Shown: piece by piece, positions 48,766 through 60,530 of the stretch
Layout of the letters: each line of letters opens with the position of its first letter
Position numbering within the stretch: the stretch's first letter is position 1
Assembly: GCF_014633365.1 (NCBI RefSeq)
Contig: NC_068351.1
Location: forward strand, 26,136,366-26,200,365
DNA length: 64,000 nt
Source: Diospyros lotus
Lineage: Eukaryota; Streptophyta; Magnoliopsida; Ericales; Ebenaceae
Direction: 5' to 3'
Position numbers and translations under genes: made by a program
Notes under the pieces: model-generated
Seen by the model: only the letters and a program-made list of their open reading frames with translations
Database searches by the model: none
Told to the model about the DNA's origin: nothing

Positions 48766-50850
48766 AGGATGGAAAACAAGCTTGAGGAATTAGCTTCCAT
48801 GGTCAGGCAGTTGGCATTAGAGAGAAAGCAACCCCAGCAGCAGCTTTGTGGCATTTTCTCCTTGCCATCCCATACAACAGACCAATGCCCACAGTTGCAA
48901 GAAAATAATGAATCTGTTGCTGGCATCTTCCCTGGTAGACCATTCCAGCAGCACAATCCACCTTTCCAGCAGCAACCACAACACAAGTATGATCCATACT
49001 CAGCCACCTACAATCCAGGTTGGAGAGACCATCCAAACCTTAGATATGGCGGCCCTTCCAATCAACATGTGCACCAGCAACAGCCATACCAGAATCAACC
49101 ATTTCAGCAGAGGTTCCATCCTTCAATTTCAAGCAACCATGCTCCACCACCAAGGCAGAACCAAGCCATGCAGCAAGCACCACCATTACCCAAGTCAGAA
49201 CCTAGCTTGGATAACCTTGTCAAGCAACTAGCAGCCAACACACTCCAATTCCAACAGAAAATAGAAACCACAATTCAAAATTTGGAAATCCAAATAGGCC
49301 AGCTAGCCACAAACATCAATGAGTTAAGGAGTCAAGGTTCAGGGCAACTTCCTTCACAACCAGTTGCCAATCCAAGGGGTAATGTTAGTGCCATCATGCT
49401 TCGAAGTGGGAAAGAAGTGATCATCCCAACCCCTCCACCATCATCAAACATGGAGCAGAATGTAGAGGAGCAGAATGTAAAGGGTAGCAAAGAGCAGCAA
49501 CCCTCCTCAGTCCAAGAAGCCAAGCAGCCAAACTACTCCAGCTATCAAGAACAAGGAGAGTCTTCCAACATCCTGCCCCTGCCATTCCCACATCGAGCAA
49601 CACAAAACAAGAAAAGAGCAGAGGCCGGATTGGATAAAGAGATTCTGGAAACATTCCAGAAAGTTGAAGTCAACATCCCCCTCCTTGAAGCCATCAGACA
49701 GATCCCCAAGTATGCAAAATTTCTCAAAGATTTGTGTACTCACAAGAGGAAGCTTAAGGGGAATGAGAAGGTCAACCTTGGGAGGAATGTTTCAGCTCTC
49801 ATACAACCTGCCATGCCAAGGAAGTGCAAAGATCCAGGGACGTTTTCCATTCCTTGTACTATAGGAGACATGCAATTTAGCAATGCTTTACTAGATTTAG
49901 GTGCATCCATTAATGTCATGCCTAACTCTATATATGCTTCATTGCAGTGTGGTCCTTTGAAGCCAACAGGAGTGGTTGTCCAACTAGCCAATAGAAGCAC
50001 AGCTTACCCATCTGGAGTCTTGGAGGATGTCCTGGTTAAGGTTAAGGATTGCATCTTCCCTGTTGATTTTTATGTTTTAAATATGGAAGATGATAACACA
50101 CATGAGCATGCACCTCTCATCCTAGGTAGACCATTTTTAAAAACTGCAAGGACTATCATCAATGTGCATGAGGGTACACTTTCCATGGAATTTGCTGGTA
50201 GCACCATTCATTTTAACATACTTGATGCCATGAAATGTCCCTCTGAAGATCATTCCATTTTGCAAGTTAACTTGATTCAATTGTTGGTTGATGAAGCATG
50301 CACTAAGTCTTGTGATTTGATTGATACATTCCCCACTATTCATGACCTTCCAGATTCCTTCATCTGTCCTGATTGTAGTAATGAGAGTGATCCATGTGAT
50401 GCATGTTATGAGATTGCTGCATTTCTAGATAACCATCATTCTGAAGTTGAAAATGAGCATGCACATCCTGATCTTCATGGTTTCCCTATAGAGGATATTG
50501 TTTCTACTAACCTTGCTGCCATTGAGTTAGAGCAAAACAGGTCAGCCCCCTCTTTGCAGCAGCCACCCACCATTCAGTGCAAGCCCTTGCCTCAGCACCT
50601 CAAGTATGCATTCTTGGAGAAAGATGAGAAGCTGCCAGTCATCATTGCAAATAACTTGCAGCCTGACCAAGAGAGAAAGTTGCTGGACGTGCTGAAAAAG
50701 AATAGGAAAGCAATTGGGTGGACTTTAGCGGACATAACTGGAATCAGCCCATCTATTTGCATGCACCGTATCTTATTGGAGGAAGGAGCAAAACCAGCAA
50801 GGCAGCCTCAAAGAAGACTTAACCCAACCATTCTCGATGTGGTAAAATAG
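48766..50850 (+). pseudogene. Athila-like gag C-terminus and aspartic protease
   Basis: This open stretch continues the gag frame after the inserted LTR. The first part is Gln/Pro/His-rich (about 48840-49600) with a helical, possibly coiled-coil segment at about 49200-49330. I see no clear CCHC zinc knuckle. The retropepsin-like protease follows: the active-site loop is at 49885-49914, where the Asp (49894-49896) is followed by Leu-Gly-Ala, the Athila-type DLGAS variant of the usual D-S/T-G. A flap-region and a closing ILGRPFL motif (about 50128-50148) complete the domain. The linker to RT contains KNRKAIGWTLADI (about 50698-50736), typical of the pre-RT region. The frame ends at an in-frame TAG (50848-50850) where the polyprotein would normally continue. 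Confidence 0.87.
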
Positions 50851-51693
50851 GAGGTAAGTAAATTACTTGCAGCCGGCATTATTTACCCCATTTCTGACAG
50901 CAAGTGGGTGAGTCCCGTGCAGGTTGTTCCAAAAAAGACGGGCATCACGGTGGTCCCAAATGAACAGAATGAGCTTATCCCCATGAGAGTGCAGAACAGC
51001 TGGAGAGTCTGCATTGATTATAGAAAGCTGAACCAAGCAACCAGAAAGGATCATTTTCCCCTCCCATTCATTGATCAGATGTTGGAGAGGTTGGCTGGTA
51101 AGTCACACTATTGTTTCCTTGACAGTTTTTTCGGATACTTTCAGATTTGCATAGCCCCAGAGGATCAAGAGAAGACCACCTTCACCTGCCCCTTTGGCAC
51201 ATTCGCTTATAGAAGAATGCCTTTCGGTCTATGTAATGCTCCAGGTACCTTTCAGCGATGCATGGTAAGTATATTTTCAGATTTTATAGAGCATTTCATG
51301 GAAGTGTTCATGGATGATTTTTCAGTTTATGGCACTTCTTTTTATGATTGCTTGGTTAGCTTGGGTAGAGTCCTAGAGAGATGCATTGAAAAGAACCTTG
51401 TTTTAAATTTTGAAAAATGTCATTTCATGGTAGAACAAGGAATTGTTTTAGGGCATGTTCTGTCTAAGAAGGGTATAGAAGTGGATCGGTCTAAGGTTGA
51501 TGTTATTGCTTCATTGCCTTACCCCACCTCTGTGAGGGAGGTGCGTTCTTTCCTTGGCCATGCAAGATTTTACAGGAGGTTCATCAAGGATTTTAGCAAG
51601 ATTGCACTTCCACTTTCCCACCTTCTCCAGAAAGAAGTGACCTTCCACTTTGATGAGCAGTGCAAGCGGGCATTCGAGGAACTGGAGAGCTGA
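50851..51693 (+). pseudogene. Athila-like reverse transcriptase
   Basis: The RNA-directed DNA polymerase domain continues in the same frame after the TAG at 50848. The N-terminal SKWVSPVQVVPKK is at about 50899-50937 and WRVCIDYRKLNQ at about 51000-51036. The finger/palm stretch encoding FLDSFFGYFQI (51115-51150) departs from the usual FLDGYSGY. MPFGLCNAP is at about 51219-51245, and the catalytic FMDDF is at 51307-51321 with both metal-binding Asp codons intact. A TGA at 51691-51693 ends the segment just before RNase H. The altered FLDSFF site and flanking stops argue that it is non-functional. Tether sequence VREVRSFLGHARFYRRFI is at about 51532-51585. Confidence 0.9.
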
Positions 51694-52947
51694 TTGACTT
51701 CTCCACCCATCATACAGCCACCCGACTGGGAGTTGCCCTTCGAGCTGATGTGCGACGCCTCCAACTTTGCAGTGGGTGCCGTCCTTTCACAGCGTGTGGA
51801 GAACAAGTCACATGTCATTGCCTATGCCTCACGCACCTTGGATGCTGCTCAAACAAACTACACCACGACTGAGAAGGAGCTTTTAGCTATTGTGTTTGCT
51901 TTAGATAAATTTCGCTCCTATCTTCTGGGTTCTAATGTTGTCGTGTTTTCTGACCATGCAGCCCTAAAATACCTATTGAAGAAGCCCGATGCTAAGCCAA
52001 GGTTGATACGGTGGATGCTCCTACTTCAGGAGTTCAATGTTGAGATAAAAGATAAGAGTGGGGCCGAGAACCTAGTAGCTGATCATTTGAGCAGGGTCCC
52101 TCCTTCTTCAGATTCCACAGTCATGGACTCCCAGCCTATCAGGGATGATTTCCCAGATGAGTTATTATACCACATTCATGGTGTTGAGCCCTGGTATGCT
52201 GATTTGGTAAATTATTTAGTTGCTTCTGAATTACCTGCATATTTTAAGAAGGAACAGCTAAATAAATTTAAGAGTCAGGCTCGGTATTATGTGTGGGATG
52301 ATCCCTATCTGTGGCGCATGTGTAGTGACCAGGTCATCAGGAGATGTGTGCCTAACCATGAGTTTGCATCTGTCTTAAATTTTTGTCACACACTTGCATG
52401 TGGTGGTCACTTTGGTCCCCAACGTACAGCTAGGAAAGTCCTAGATTCTGGATTATATTGGCCTTCACTCTTTAAGGATTCATATGAGTTCTGTAAGAAT
52501 TACACACATTGCCAACACACAGGCACTATATCACATAGGAATGAAATGCCTCAACAACCCTTATTATTTTGTGAAATCTTTGATGTTTGGGGCATTGACT
52601 TCATGGGTCCATTTCCTGTGTCATTTGGTTATGTGTACATTCTGTTAGCTGTGGATTATGTTTCTAAGTGGGTGGAAGCTAAAGCCACCAGGACTGATGA
52701 TGTTTCTGTGGTTGTAGATTTTGTTCGTTCTCACATCTTTTGCAGGTTTGGCATGCCCAGGGCCATCATCAGCGACCAAGGATCCCACTTTTGCAATAGA
52801 AAGATGGACACCCTACTTCGTAAGTATGGGGTAATACACAAAGTGGCGACTCCCTATCATCCACAAACTAATGGGCAAGCTGAAGTCTCAAATAGGGAGA
52901 TCAAGCAGATTTTGGAGAAGACTGTCCAACCCAATAGGAAAGACTAG
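51694..52947 (+). pseudogene. Athila-like RNase H and integrase catalytic core
   Basis: The RNase H domain degrades RNA in RNA:DNA hybrids. Its first Asp is at 51754 within [14 protein letters not shown], its Glu in the [12 protein letters not shown] stretch, and a further Asp in [10 protein letters not shown]. The integrase zinc region spans about 52339-52530 with [19 protein letters not shown] and a CKNYTHC pair. The catalytic triad is intact at codon level: Asp at 52597 (GIDFMGPFP), Asp at 52774 (IISDQGSHF) and Glu at 52882 ([13 protein letters not shown]), with the D-to-E spacing of 35 residues between them as expected. A TAG at 52945-52947 interrupts the region C-terminal to the core. 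Confidence 0.9.
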
Positions 52948-53484
52948 AGCCAGAGATTAGAAGATGCGCTATGGGCCTACCGCACTACCTACAAAACCCC
53001 CATCGGCATGTCCCCCTATAGGTTGGTTTTTGGAAAAGCGTGTCACTTGCCGGTGGAAGTGGAGCATAAGGCATATTGGGCGGTGAAGCAATGCAATATG
53101 GACATCAGTCAAGCGGGGTCCCAAAGAAAGCTCCAACTTCAAGAGCTTGAGGAGATTAGGATGGACGCATATGAGAACTCACGCATCTACAAGGAGAAGA
53201 CCAAGGCCGTGCATGACAAGCTTATTGTGAGGAAGACATTCGAAGTTGGCTAGAAAGTTCTGCTATACAATTCCCGTCTCAAGTTGATGCCCGGTAAGTT
53301 ACGTTCTCGTTGGACTGGTCCTTTCATAGTTATTCATGTTTTTCCCTTTGGTGCAGTTGCAATCAAGGACGAGTCCAATGCAAAGCAATTCACAGTGAAC
53401 GGGCAGCGGCTTAAGCCATTCTACGAGAGCTTTCAGGAGCATATTGTGGAGGAGCTGCATCTCCTCAACGCCACCTCCATTTGA
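52948..53484 (+). pseudogene. Athila-like integrase C-terminal region
   Basis: Same frame as the upstream pol. It begins after the TAG at 52945 with the typical [20 protein letters not shown] stretch (about 52972-53031). It is interrupted again by TAG at 53251-53253, just before [20 protein letters not shown] (the GPY/F-type C-terminal domain, with GPFIV at about 53314). The terminal stop is at about 53482. No chromodomain is present, consistent with the non-chromovirus branch. Confidence 0.87.
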
Positions 53485-54083
53485 TACATCAGGCTGTTTC
53501 TCTCTCCCTAGTATTTTACATTTACTTGTCCTATTCTTGATTGGAATTGCATGTTTACATTGAGGGCAATGTAAAGTATAAGTGTGGGGGGAGGCAGCAT
53601 TCTTATTTTAGCAGCATTTTCTTTATCTTTTCATATTTCTTTTTCCTTGGGTTTAGTTGAGTCTGTTTTGCGTGGAAATGCAAGTTAAGCAATTAAGTCT
53701 AAAAGAACCCAGCATGATTAGAACTTCGATCTTATCTTCCTTGATTTCAAGTGACTTGGCAATGAGTTTGATTTGATAGATTGATTGGGTAGTCTACAGC
53801 CGTGAGGATTTTGAGCCTATTGTCTTTCTTGTGTGTGCATTCACCTATCATGATCTCCACTCTAGAACTTGTTTTGATTCTTGGTTGAGGCTATATTTGT
53901 TCATGCATGACTCAAACATGATTAAGGCATTCTTTCTTGTCCCCATTTGGCCATTTTGTTATTCAAAAAAAAAAAAAAAATCAATCAATCCCTTTCGCTT
54001 GCCACTTAGAGCCATCATTTTTACCCTTCATTTTCATACACCCTTTTTGGACCTTCCAACCTTAGGAAGAGGAATATTAAGTG
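53485..54083 (+). other. Post-pol internal region of the Athila-like element
   Basis: Non-coding. It contains AAGTGTGGGGGGAGG at about 53580-53594, a purine-rich tract that in my recollection often follows pol in Athila/Tat elements. An A run of about 16 lies at 53966-53981. I see no env-like frame. The region is cut at 54083 by the chromovirus insertion and resumes at 62178. Confidence 0.65.
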
Positions 54084-55294
54084 TGTGACACCCGTAACTT
54101 ACTTACATGCTTAACAATAAATAATAATATTCGAACGAACTTTAAGGTTTAGCGCAGAAAAATTGGAGAAACCAGACTTCTATAAACTTAAGTAAAGTTT
54201 AGAACATAATAAAAATTCAAAGCACGTTTTGTGTAAATATAAAGTTTGACATGGAAACATGGTTTCAACAGAAGAAACGAGACTTCGCGAAGATTCTTTA
54301 TAGCAATAACATATATAAAAATATCCGGAGCTTAAAGCCAAACTCATACTTCCTTGAAATTAGATAAAAATCCTAGACATGCTTTATGGCATACATATAA
54401 GAAAAGATCAGAGTTCAACCCCAAAAACTTTGTTTCAAAAGGAAACTAAAACTTAAATTCTTGAAAAATTCTTTTTCATTGATCCACCACGCTCCACGTC
54501 CCGATCTCCTCATTCATAATCACCTGGGGGGAAATATAAGGGGTGAGATTATGCAAATCTCAGTAAGTACAAGAGAACCATCATATGTATTTAAACAAGT
54601 CATGACATAACATAACATATCATATGGAGACACGAAAGGTTCCACCAACTTGCAGTGGCAAGAACCCTCATGCGTAGCGCTACCGAGCTCCGGTCCTGAA
54701 ACTTGCGTGAACATAACATAACATAAGGGACCACATAACATAGTTCATGGACATGATTAAACATCATAAATAGTTCATAATGTACTTACCTTAACTTGGT
54801 TTGATGAGATTTGAATGTTTAAGGCTTCACCTTTACACCTCTCAATATGGCATAAACTTAGCTTCGATTGATTTGGAATACCCAAAACTCACCCAAAGGT
54901 TCTATTTATAGAATTATCCAACAAATCATAACCTGCCACGTGTCATGTAATTATTTGGGACTCATCATGACTCCCAAGTGTTCACATTGCCAAATATCCT
55001 ATCTAATCATTTTCGGATAATTTGCACTTAGGCCCTTGCAACTTAGTCCCCGGGCTATTTTTAATTGCATTTTAGCCCCCGAAGAAAGAATAAATTACGC
55101 TAATACCCCAAGATTTTAGGCAAATTACATTTTTACCCGAACTTCAATATTTACGATTTTGCCACTGGCTCAAAAACTGATCATTTGTCTCAAGGTTTCT
55201 ATAATCCCTTGAAAGGACATATTTCCTCAAGTATTAGAAGCTAAAAATCCCAAGTATTACATTATATTTCAGTTTTAAAATCTTGGGCGTTACA
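54084..55294 (-). repeat. 3' LTR of the chromovirus (deleted form, 1211 bp)
   Basis: Plus strand reads TGTGACACCCGTAAC ... GGGCGTTACA. It matches 60531-62172 except for about 11 substitutions and the absence of 431 bp. The deletion junction lies near 55005-55015, within ATCATTTTCGGATAATTTG. Confidence 0.93.
54903..54914 (-). promoter_or_regulatory. TATA-like box in the chromovirus 3' LTR
   Basis: On the minus strand the sequence reads TTCTATAAATAGAACC. The same box is present in the 5' LTR at about 61347-61358, where it would be the core promoter for the element. Confidence 0.5.
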
Positions 55295-55313
55295 ATCTAC
55301 CCTCCTAAAAAAA
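55295..55313 (-). other. Polypurine tract of the chromovirus
   Basis: Minus strand reads AGGAGGGTAGAT directly against the 3' LTR, preceded by a T-rich run. This is the expected plus-strand primer position. Confidence 0.6.
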
Positions 55314-55336
55314 ATTTTCGTCCTCGAAAATTTACC

Positions 55337-56479
55337 TTACTTCTCGTCATCAAACAGCTGGGGATATTTGGATCGCATCTCGTCCTCACGCTCCCATGTT
55401 GTTTCTTCAACTGAATGATGTTGCCATAACACCTTAACCAATGGTATATCTTTATTGCGAAGCCTTCGTATCTCTCGAGTAACAATGCTTATTGGTGCCT
55501 CCTCATATTTCAAGTCTTGCTGTATCTCTAATGGTTGATGCTTTATTACATGGGTTGGGTCGGGGACATACTTTCTGAGCATTGATACATGAAAAACGTC
55601 ATGTACTGCTGAGAGATCTGGTGGTAAGGCTAGCTGATAAGCAACGTTCCCAACTCGCTTTAAGATCTCAAATGGGCCTATAAATCGAGGTCTAAGCTTT
55701 CCTTTCTTCCCAAATCGTAAAACTCCTTTTATGGGTGTAACTTTTAAGAATATCTTATCACCAATGGAAAACTCCAAATCCCTTCTTCTTTTATCTACAT
55801 AGCTTTTTTGTCTATCCTGAGCCTTCTTTATACTATCCTTGATCTTTTCAATAGCTTGTACATTTTGTTCCACAATCTCTGGACCCAAAATCTTCCGCTC
55901 ACCTACTTCATTCCAATGAACAGGTGATCTGCATTTCCTTCCATATAGCGCCTCATAGGGTGCCATGCCAATAGATGCATGGTGACTATTGTTGTATGCG
56001 AATTCAATTAATGGTAGATGTTTCTCCCAGTGTCCACCAAATTCTAGGGTACAAATACGAAGCATATCCTCTAAAGTTTGTATTGTCCTTTCAGATTGTC
56101 CATCTGTCTGAGGATGAAAAGCTGTACTAAAACTCAATTTGGTTCCCATGGCTCTGTGTAAGCTTTTCCAAAAGTTAGATGTGAATCTTGGGTCCCTATC
56201 CGATACAATGGAAACTGGAACACCATGTAGTCTTACTATTTCCTTAACATACAGTCGTGCCAGCTGATCCATTGTAAATGTCATCCGAATAGGTAAGAAG
56301 TGAGCTGATTTGGTAAGTCGATCCACGATCACCCAAATAGCCTCATGTCCTGTTACTGATTTTGGAAATCCTACAACAAAGTCCATCGTCACATGTTCCC
56401 ATTTCCACTCTGGAACCTCCAATGGTTGCAGTAACCCTGCTGGTCGTTGGTGCTCAGCTTTCACTTGCTGACATATCAA
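55337..56479 (-). CDS. Chromovirus integrase core and chromodomain-like tail (frameshifted from the upstream polyprotein)
   Basis: The DDE integrase inserts the element cDNA into the genome. The given start is only the first in-frame ATG: coding similarity begins about 15 codons earlier, in the zinc-binding region, so this is the continuation of gag-pol after a small indel. The catalytic Asp residues are in [12 protein letters not shown] and IVSDRDPRF, and the catalytic Glu is in [14 protein letters not shown]. The C-terminal part has the GPF/Y-like [16 protein letters not shown] segment. The last about 50 residues ([19 protein letters not shown] ... [18 protein letters not shown]) resemble the chromodomain-like tail of Tekay-clade chromoviruses, proposed to steer integration to marked chromatin. 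It ends with a normal stop at 55337. Confidence 0.9.
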   Translation of the reverse strand: MICQQVKAEHQRPAGLLQPLEVPEWKWEHVTMDFVVGFPKSVTGHEAIWVIVDRLTKSAHFLPIRMTFTMDQLARLYVKEIVRLHGVPVSIVSDRDPRFTSNFWKSLHRAMGTKLSFSTAFHPQTDGQSERTIQTLEDMLRICTLEFGGHWEKHLPLIEFAYNNSHHASIGMAPYEALYGRKCRSPVHWNEVGERKILGPEIVEQNVQAIEKIKDSIKKAQDRQKSYVDKRRRDLEFSIGDKIFLKVTPIKGVLRFGKKGKLRPRFIGPFEILKRVGNVAYQLALPPDLSAVHDVFHVSMLRKYVPDPTHVIKHQPLEIQQDLKYEEAPISIVTREIRRLRNKDIPLVKVLWQHHSVEETTWEREDEMRSKYPQLFDDEK

Positions 56480-56495
56480 ACACTTCTCAACAAAT

Positions 56496-59400
56496 TTAGC
56501 TGTCTTCTTTCATATTTCTCCACCAAAACACTGCCTTTAGGTCACGATACATCTTTGTACTTCCAGGATGTACAGAATAAGGAGTGGAGTGGGCTTCTTC
56601 TAGAATTTCTTGCCTTATTTCCTCAAAGTTTGGCACACACAGTCTCCCTTGGTAGTAGAGTGTGTCATCACTAGCTATTGTGAAGTCCTTCCGCTTCTCA
56701 GTATTAACCTCAGCCTTGATGTACTCAAAGAATTGGTCTCCCTTCTGATAGCTCTTAATCCGATCACAGAGAGTCGGTCGGACAGAGAGTGCTGCCATAC
56801 GAGCATTAGAATTAGATGGCGTAGTGACAATCTCGAGGCTTAACCTCTCGAACTCCTTCCACAAAGGCTTTTGTGATGTCAAAGCTGCTACTTGGCCCAT
56901 TTTCTTTCTACTCAAGGCGTCAGCCACTACGTTTGCTTTGCCGAGGTGGTAGTGGATTTCACAATCATAATCCTTCACCAATTCCATCCATCTCCTTTGC
57001 CTCATATTCAACTCTTTTTGTGTGAAGATGTACTTAAGGCTCTTATGATCGGTATAGATATCGCATTTACCTCCGTATAGATAGTGTCTCCAGATTTTCA
57101 AGGCATGCACTACTACAGCAAGTTCTAGGTCATGTGTAGGATAGTTTTGCTCATAAGGCTTCAACTGCCTTGATGCATATGCAACTACCTTACCTTTTTG
57201 CATCAATACGCATCCAATTCCTTGTTTGGACGCATCACTATAAATAACAAAACCTCCTGACCCTTCAGGAATAGTTAATACTGGCGCGTTGACCAGCCTC
57301 TTCTTTAATTCTTCAAAACTAGTTTCACATTTCTCTGTCCATTCAAACTTAGTACCTTTGCGAGTCAGCTGTGTCAAAGGCCCTGCCAATTTGGAGAACC
57401 CTTCGATGAACCTCCTATAGTATCCAGCTAAACCCAAAAAGCTGCGAACCTCATTTACATTGGTTGGTCTTGACCAATTTAATACCGCTTCTACTTTGCT
57501 GGGGTCCACTTCTATTCCTTGAGCTGTGACAACATGTCCAAGGAATACCACCCGCTCCAACCAAAACTCGCATTTCTTGAATTTTGCAAATAACTTCTTT
57601 TCCTTCAAGATCCCTAAAACAACCCTCAAATGTTTTTCATGCTCTTCTTCACTTCGAGAATACACCAATATATCATCGATAAAGACAATGACAAATTTAT
57701 CCAAGTACTCATAGAAAACTCGATTCATTAAGTCCATAAAAACTCCAGGCGCATTAGTTAAGCCAAAGGGCATGACTAAAAACTCATAATGACCATACCG
57801 AGTTCTGAAAGCTGTCTTCGAGATGTCACTAGATTTGATCCTCAACTGGTGGTATCCTGACCTTAGATCAATCTTTGAGAATACTCGTGCACCTTGTAAC
57901 TGATCAAACAAGTCCTCGATCCTGGGAAGAGGATACTTGTTCTTAATACTAATCTTATTCAATTCCCGGTAATCGATGCACATCCTCATTGATCCATCTT
58001 TCTTCTTGACGAATAATACCGGTGCTCCCCAGGGGGATACACTTGGTCGAATAAATCCTTTCCCCAAAAGTTCCTCTAACTGGGTTTTCAACTCGTGTAG
58101 CTCCTTTGGTGCCATCCTATAAGGAGCTTTAGAAATAGGTGCGGAACCGGGCACTAGATCAATAGTGAACTCTACTTCTCGTTCTGGTGGTATTTCAGTC
58201 AGGTCATCAGGGAAGACCTCTGGAAAGTCCTTTACTACTTTAACATCATTCACTGTTAATTCTTTTCCTCCCTTAACCATCACTGACATTAAGAATCCAA
58301 TACATCCTTCTGACTGCAATAGTTTCTTAGCTTTTAATGCTGAAATGACACGGGGAAGGTGTTTTGTCTCAGCCATTGAAAGGCAAAGTTTTATCCCTTC
58401 AGGATACTTACAAACTATTTCCTTTTCGAAGCATAGAATGGTCGCATGGTGCTTGGAAAGCCAGTCCATTCCCAAAATCACGTCGAATTCTTGTATATCT
58501 AAGACATATAAGGTCGTTTCTAAAAAATTTCCCTTGACCTCCACCTTAGCTGTTCTTACTACATGATTCATGCTTATTATACCTCCTGAGGGTATCGTTA
58601 CTCCTAAGGGAGTACTTACATGTTCCACATGTGCATTAAGTTTACTTGCAAACTTAGGGGATATAAAAGAATGGGTGGAACCAGAATCAAACAAAGTATA
58701 AGCAGGTATTCTAGAGATGAGGATGTTACCTGCGAATACGTTATGATCTTGATCCTCCTCTTGCCTTGAGAGAGCATAAACCCTAGCTTGACCCTTTGGG
58801 GGATTTCCTGGCTTCTGTTGATATGGCTGTTGCTGTTGTTTCTTTAGATGACCCTTGGGACAGAATTTGGCAACATGACCCATTTCACCACAATTGTAAC
58901 AGGCGCCGGTTCCCATGAGACACAGTCCAGTATGACGCTTCTGACATTTGCCACACACTGGGTTCAGTTGATAATACCCTGATGTTGGATCGCCTCCTTT
59001 ATTCTTCTTCGAATAATCCTGCTTTCCTTTACCTTTATCCTCCCACTTACGTTTTTCTAGTGGTCCAGACTGCGATAGCTTGCTATTGCTACTGGAGCTT
59101 TCTCTAAAGTTCGCCAGTTGGGCCTTAGCTAGCACCTCATGATACGTGCCTAACTCAAAAGTTACGACTGCCTGCCGTAAATCATCTCTCAACCCTTGTT
59201 CAAAGCGCCTTGCCCGCTTTTGTTCTGTATCCACTAAGGCTGGGCTAAAACGTGATAGCTCATCAAACTTCCTTTCGTATTCAATTAAGGTCAAGCTACC
59301 TTGTTTTAACATGAGGAACTCTGCTTCCTTCTGGTTACGAATGTTAGCGGGGTAATACTTCTTAAGAAAAAGTTCCTTGAACTGATCCCAGGTCCACCCA

Positions 59401-59786
59401 TGTCCCTGGGGTCGGGATCTGGCAGTAGAATCCCACCAATGCCTTGCTCCATGTTGTAACATATATGTAGCACAAGTTGCCTTCCTAGGGTCTGGACAAT
59501 CTATGAGATTAAAGATCCGTTCAATTGCTGCTATCCAATCTTCAGCTACCAGAGGGTCCAACCCACCCTCAAAAGTTGGAGGTTGAAGCTTCCAAAACTG
59601 CTCAACCAGGGTAGCATTATTTCTTAGGTTTTCTTGGGGAGGTGCAACTGGTGGTGTGGCAAGTGGCGTCAAGTTGCGGATGGCATCAATGAACTGCATG
59701 AACTGCCCGTTGAGGTTGTTGGTTTCGCTAGCCTCATTTTGCGGTTGCCTGCCCCTACTATTGGCACTTCTTGCACGGGTTTCCAT
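56496..59786 (-). CDS. gag-pol: Chromovirus Gag-Pol polyprotein: gag, protease, RT, RNase H and start of integrase
   Basis: 1096 codons. The ATG at 59784-59786 gives [13 protein letters not shown], typical of the family. Gag core about residues 60-220 ([29 protein letters not shown]). Zinc knuckle [14 protein letters not shown] at about residues 296-309 (CX2CX4HX4C). Protease Asp-Ser-Gly with the Asp codon at 58686-58688. RT about residues 590-760 with [13 protein letters not shown] and FIDDI, whose catalytic Asp pair is at 57672-57677. RNase H from about residue 845 ([12 protein letters not shown]). The ORF stops at 56496 inside the integrase zinc finger. The next ORF resumes the domain in another frame, consistent with a 2-bp loss or 1-bp gain near 56500. 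All catalytic motifs I can check are intact, so this is a near-autonomous copy with one lesion. Gag and Pol are in one frame, as is usual in this clade. Confidence 0.93.
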   Translation of the reverse strand: METRARSANSRGRQPQNEASETNNLNGQFMQFIDAIRNLTPLATPPVAPPQENLRNNATLVEQFWKLQPPTFEGGLDPLVAEDWIAAIERIFNLIDCPDPRKATCATYMLQHGARHWWDSTARSRPQGHGWTWDQFKELFLKKYYPANIRNQKEAEFLMLKQGSLTLIEYERKFDELSRFSPALVDTEQKRARRFEQGLRDDLRQAVVTFELGTYHEVLAKAQLANFRESSSSNSKLSQSGPLEKRKWEDKGKGKQDYSKKNKGGDPTSGYYQLNPVCGKCQKRHTGLCLMGTGACYNCGEMGHVAKFCPKGHLKKQQQQPYQQKPGNPPKGQARVYALSRQEEDQDHNVFAGNILISRIPAYTLFDSGSTHSFISPKFASKLNAHVEHVSTPLGVTIPSGGIISMNHVVRTAKVEVKGNFLETTLYVLDIQEFDVILGMDWLSKHHATILCFEKEIVCKYPEGIKLCLSMAETKHLPRVISALKAKKLLQSEGCIGFLMSVMVKGGKELTVNDVKVVKDFPEVFPDDLTEIPPEREVEFTIDLVPGSAPISKAPYRMAPKELHELKTQLEELLGKGFIRPSVSPWGAPVLFVKKKDGSMRMCIDYRELNKISIKNKYPLPRIEDLFDQLQGARVFSKIDLRSGYHQLRIKSSDISKTAFRTRYGHYEFLVMPFGLTNAPGVFMDLMNRVFYEYLDKFVIVFIDDILVYSRSEEEHEKHLRVVLGILKEKKLFAKFKKCEFWLERVVFLGHVVTAQGIEVDPSKVEAVLNWSRPTNVNEVRSFLGLAGYYRRFIEGFSKLAGPLTQLTRKGTKFEWTEKCETSFEELKKRLVNAPVLTIPEGSGGFVIYSDASKQGIGCVLMQKGKVVAYASRQLKPYEQNYPTHDLELAVVVHALKIWRHYLYGGKCDIYTDHKSLKYIFTQKELNMRQRRWMELVKDYDCEIHYHLGKANVVADALSRKKMGQVAALTSQKPLWKEFERLSLEIVTTPSNSNARMAALSVRPTLCDRIKSYQKGDQFFEYIKAEVNTEKRKDFTIASDDTLYYQGRLCVPNFEEIRQEILEEAHSTPYSVHPGSTKMYRDLKAVFWWRNMKEDS

Positions 59787-60513
59787 AACCTTATGTGAAA
59801 AAGAATAATTAATTCCTGAATGTAGGGTCCTTAAGGATAAAGAGTACTATTGTGGAACTTCATATTAACTATGATTTGTTAGTCCATCATTTCATATACC
59901 AATATGTATAACACGCAACTAAGGAGCTTCCAGGTAAGGAGGGGGGTCACGTGGACCACTTAAGTCCCAAGCTCGCCTTAGACAGTTTAGGTCTTTTTGA
60001 CAAAGCCCTTAGCGCGATCACACATATCAATAAACTCAACAATAGATCTATGTTTAATTACGATTCATTATGCAAGCTCTTCTTGATGGACTTGATTCCT
60101 AATTGCTTTCATTCTAATAAGCCCTTCCTAAACAAGTATTTCCACTATAATCATAAACTCTTGAGTTTGGAGCAATATCACTAGCGAAAAACACATACTA
60201 ATTAATGGAAAATAAGAATCATATCTCTCACATACTTATTCCAACATGAGCTTCATACGTGTGCATACATATAACAACGTATGCTCATAAATATAGCTTG
60301 AGAGAATAACTGCATAGTTAAGGGGGATATGGCTTGCATGAAGATAGTATCCATAAAGAATAAGCATAGCAATTCTTATAACTTACCCGGAGATCAGAAG
60401 CTTGAACAGGACGTGGTGGATTTTCATGTTTCCTTAAAAGAATTTCCTTACAAATTTTACTAAAAGTACAAAATTTTCTTTCAAAACAATTTGAGTCTAC
60501 AGGAAAGTAAAAC
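59787..60513 (-). other. Leader of the chromovirus between primer site and gag
   Basis: About 730 bp of non-coding sequence with no recognised domain. Small open frames on the opposite strand show no features. Confidence 0.6.
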
Positions 60514-60528
60514 TTGCTCGGATACCAC
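60514..60528 (-). other. Primer-binding site of the chromovirus
   Basis: Minus strand after the 5' LTR reads TAGTGGTATCCGAGCAAG, an initiator-Met tRNA-type site (TGGTATC.GAGC) with minor mismatches. It starts two or three bases from the LTR end. Confidence 0.75.
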
Positions 60529-60530
60529 TA

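Noticed and set aside
49332..49743. Minus-strand open frames opposite gag-pol
   Set aside because: Shadows of the Gln/Pro-rich gag region on the other strand.
54520..54741. 73-codon open frame present in both chromovirus LTRs (also 60967-61188)
   Set aside because: Present only because the LTRs are near-identical, and has no recognisable domain.
58165..58566. 133-codon plus-strand open frame opposite the chromovirus polyprotein
   Set aside because: Antisense shadow of the pol protease/RT linker.
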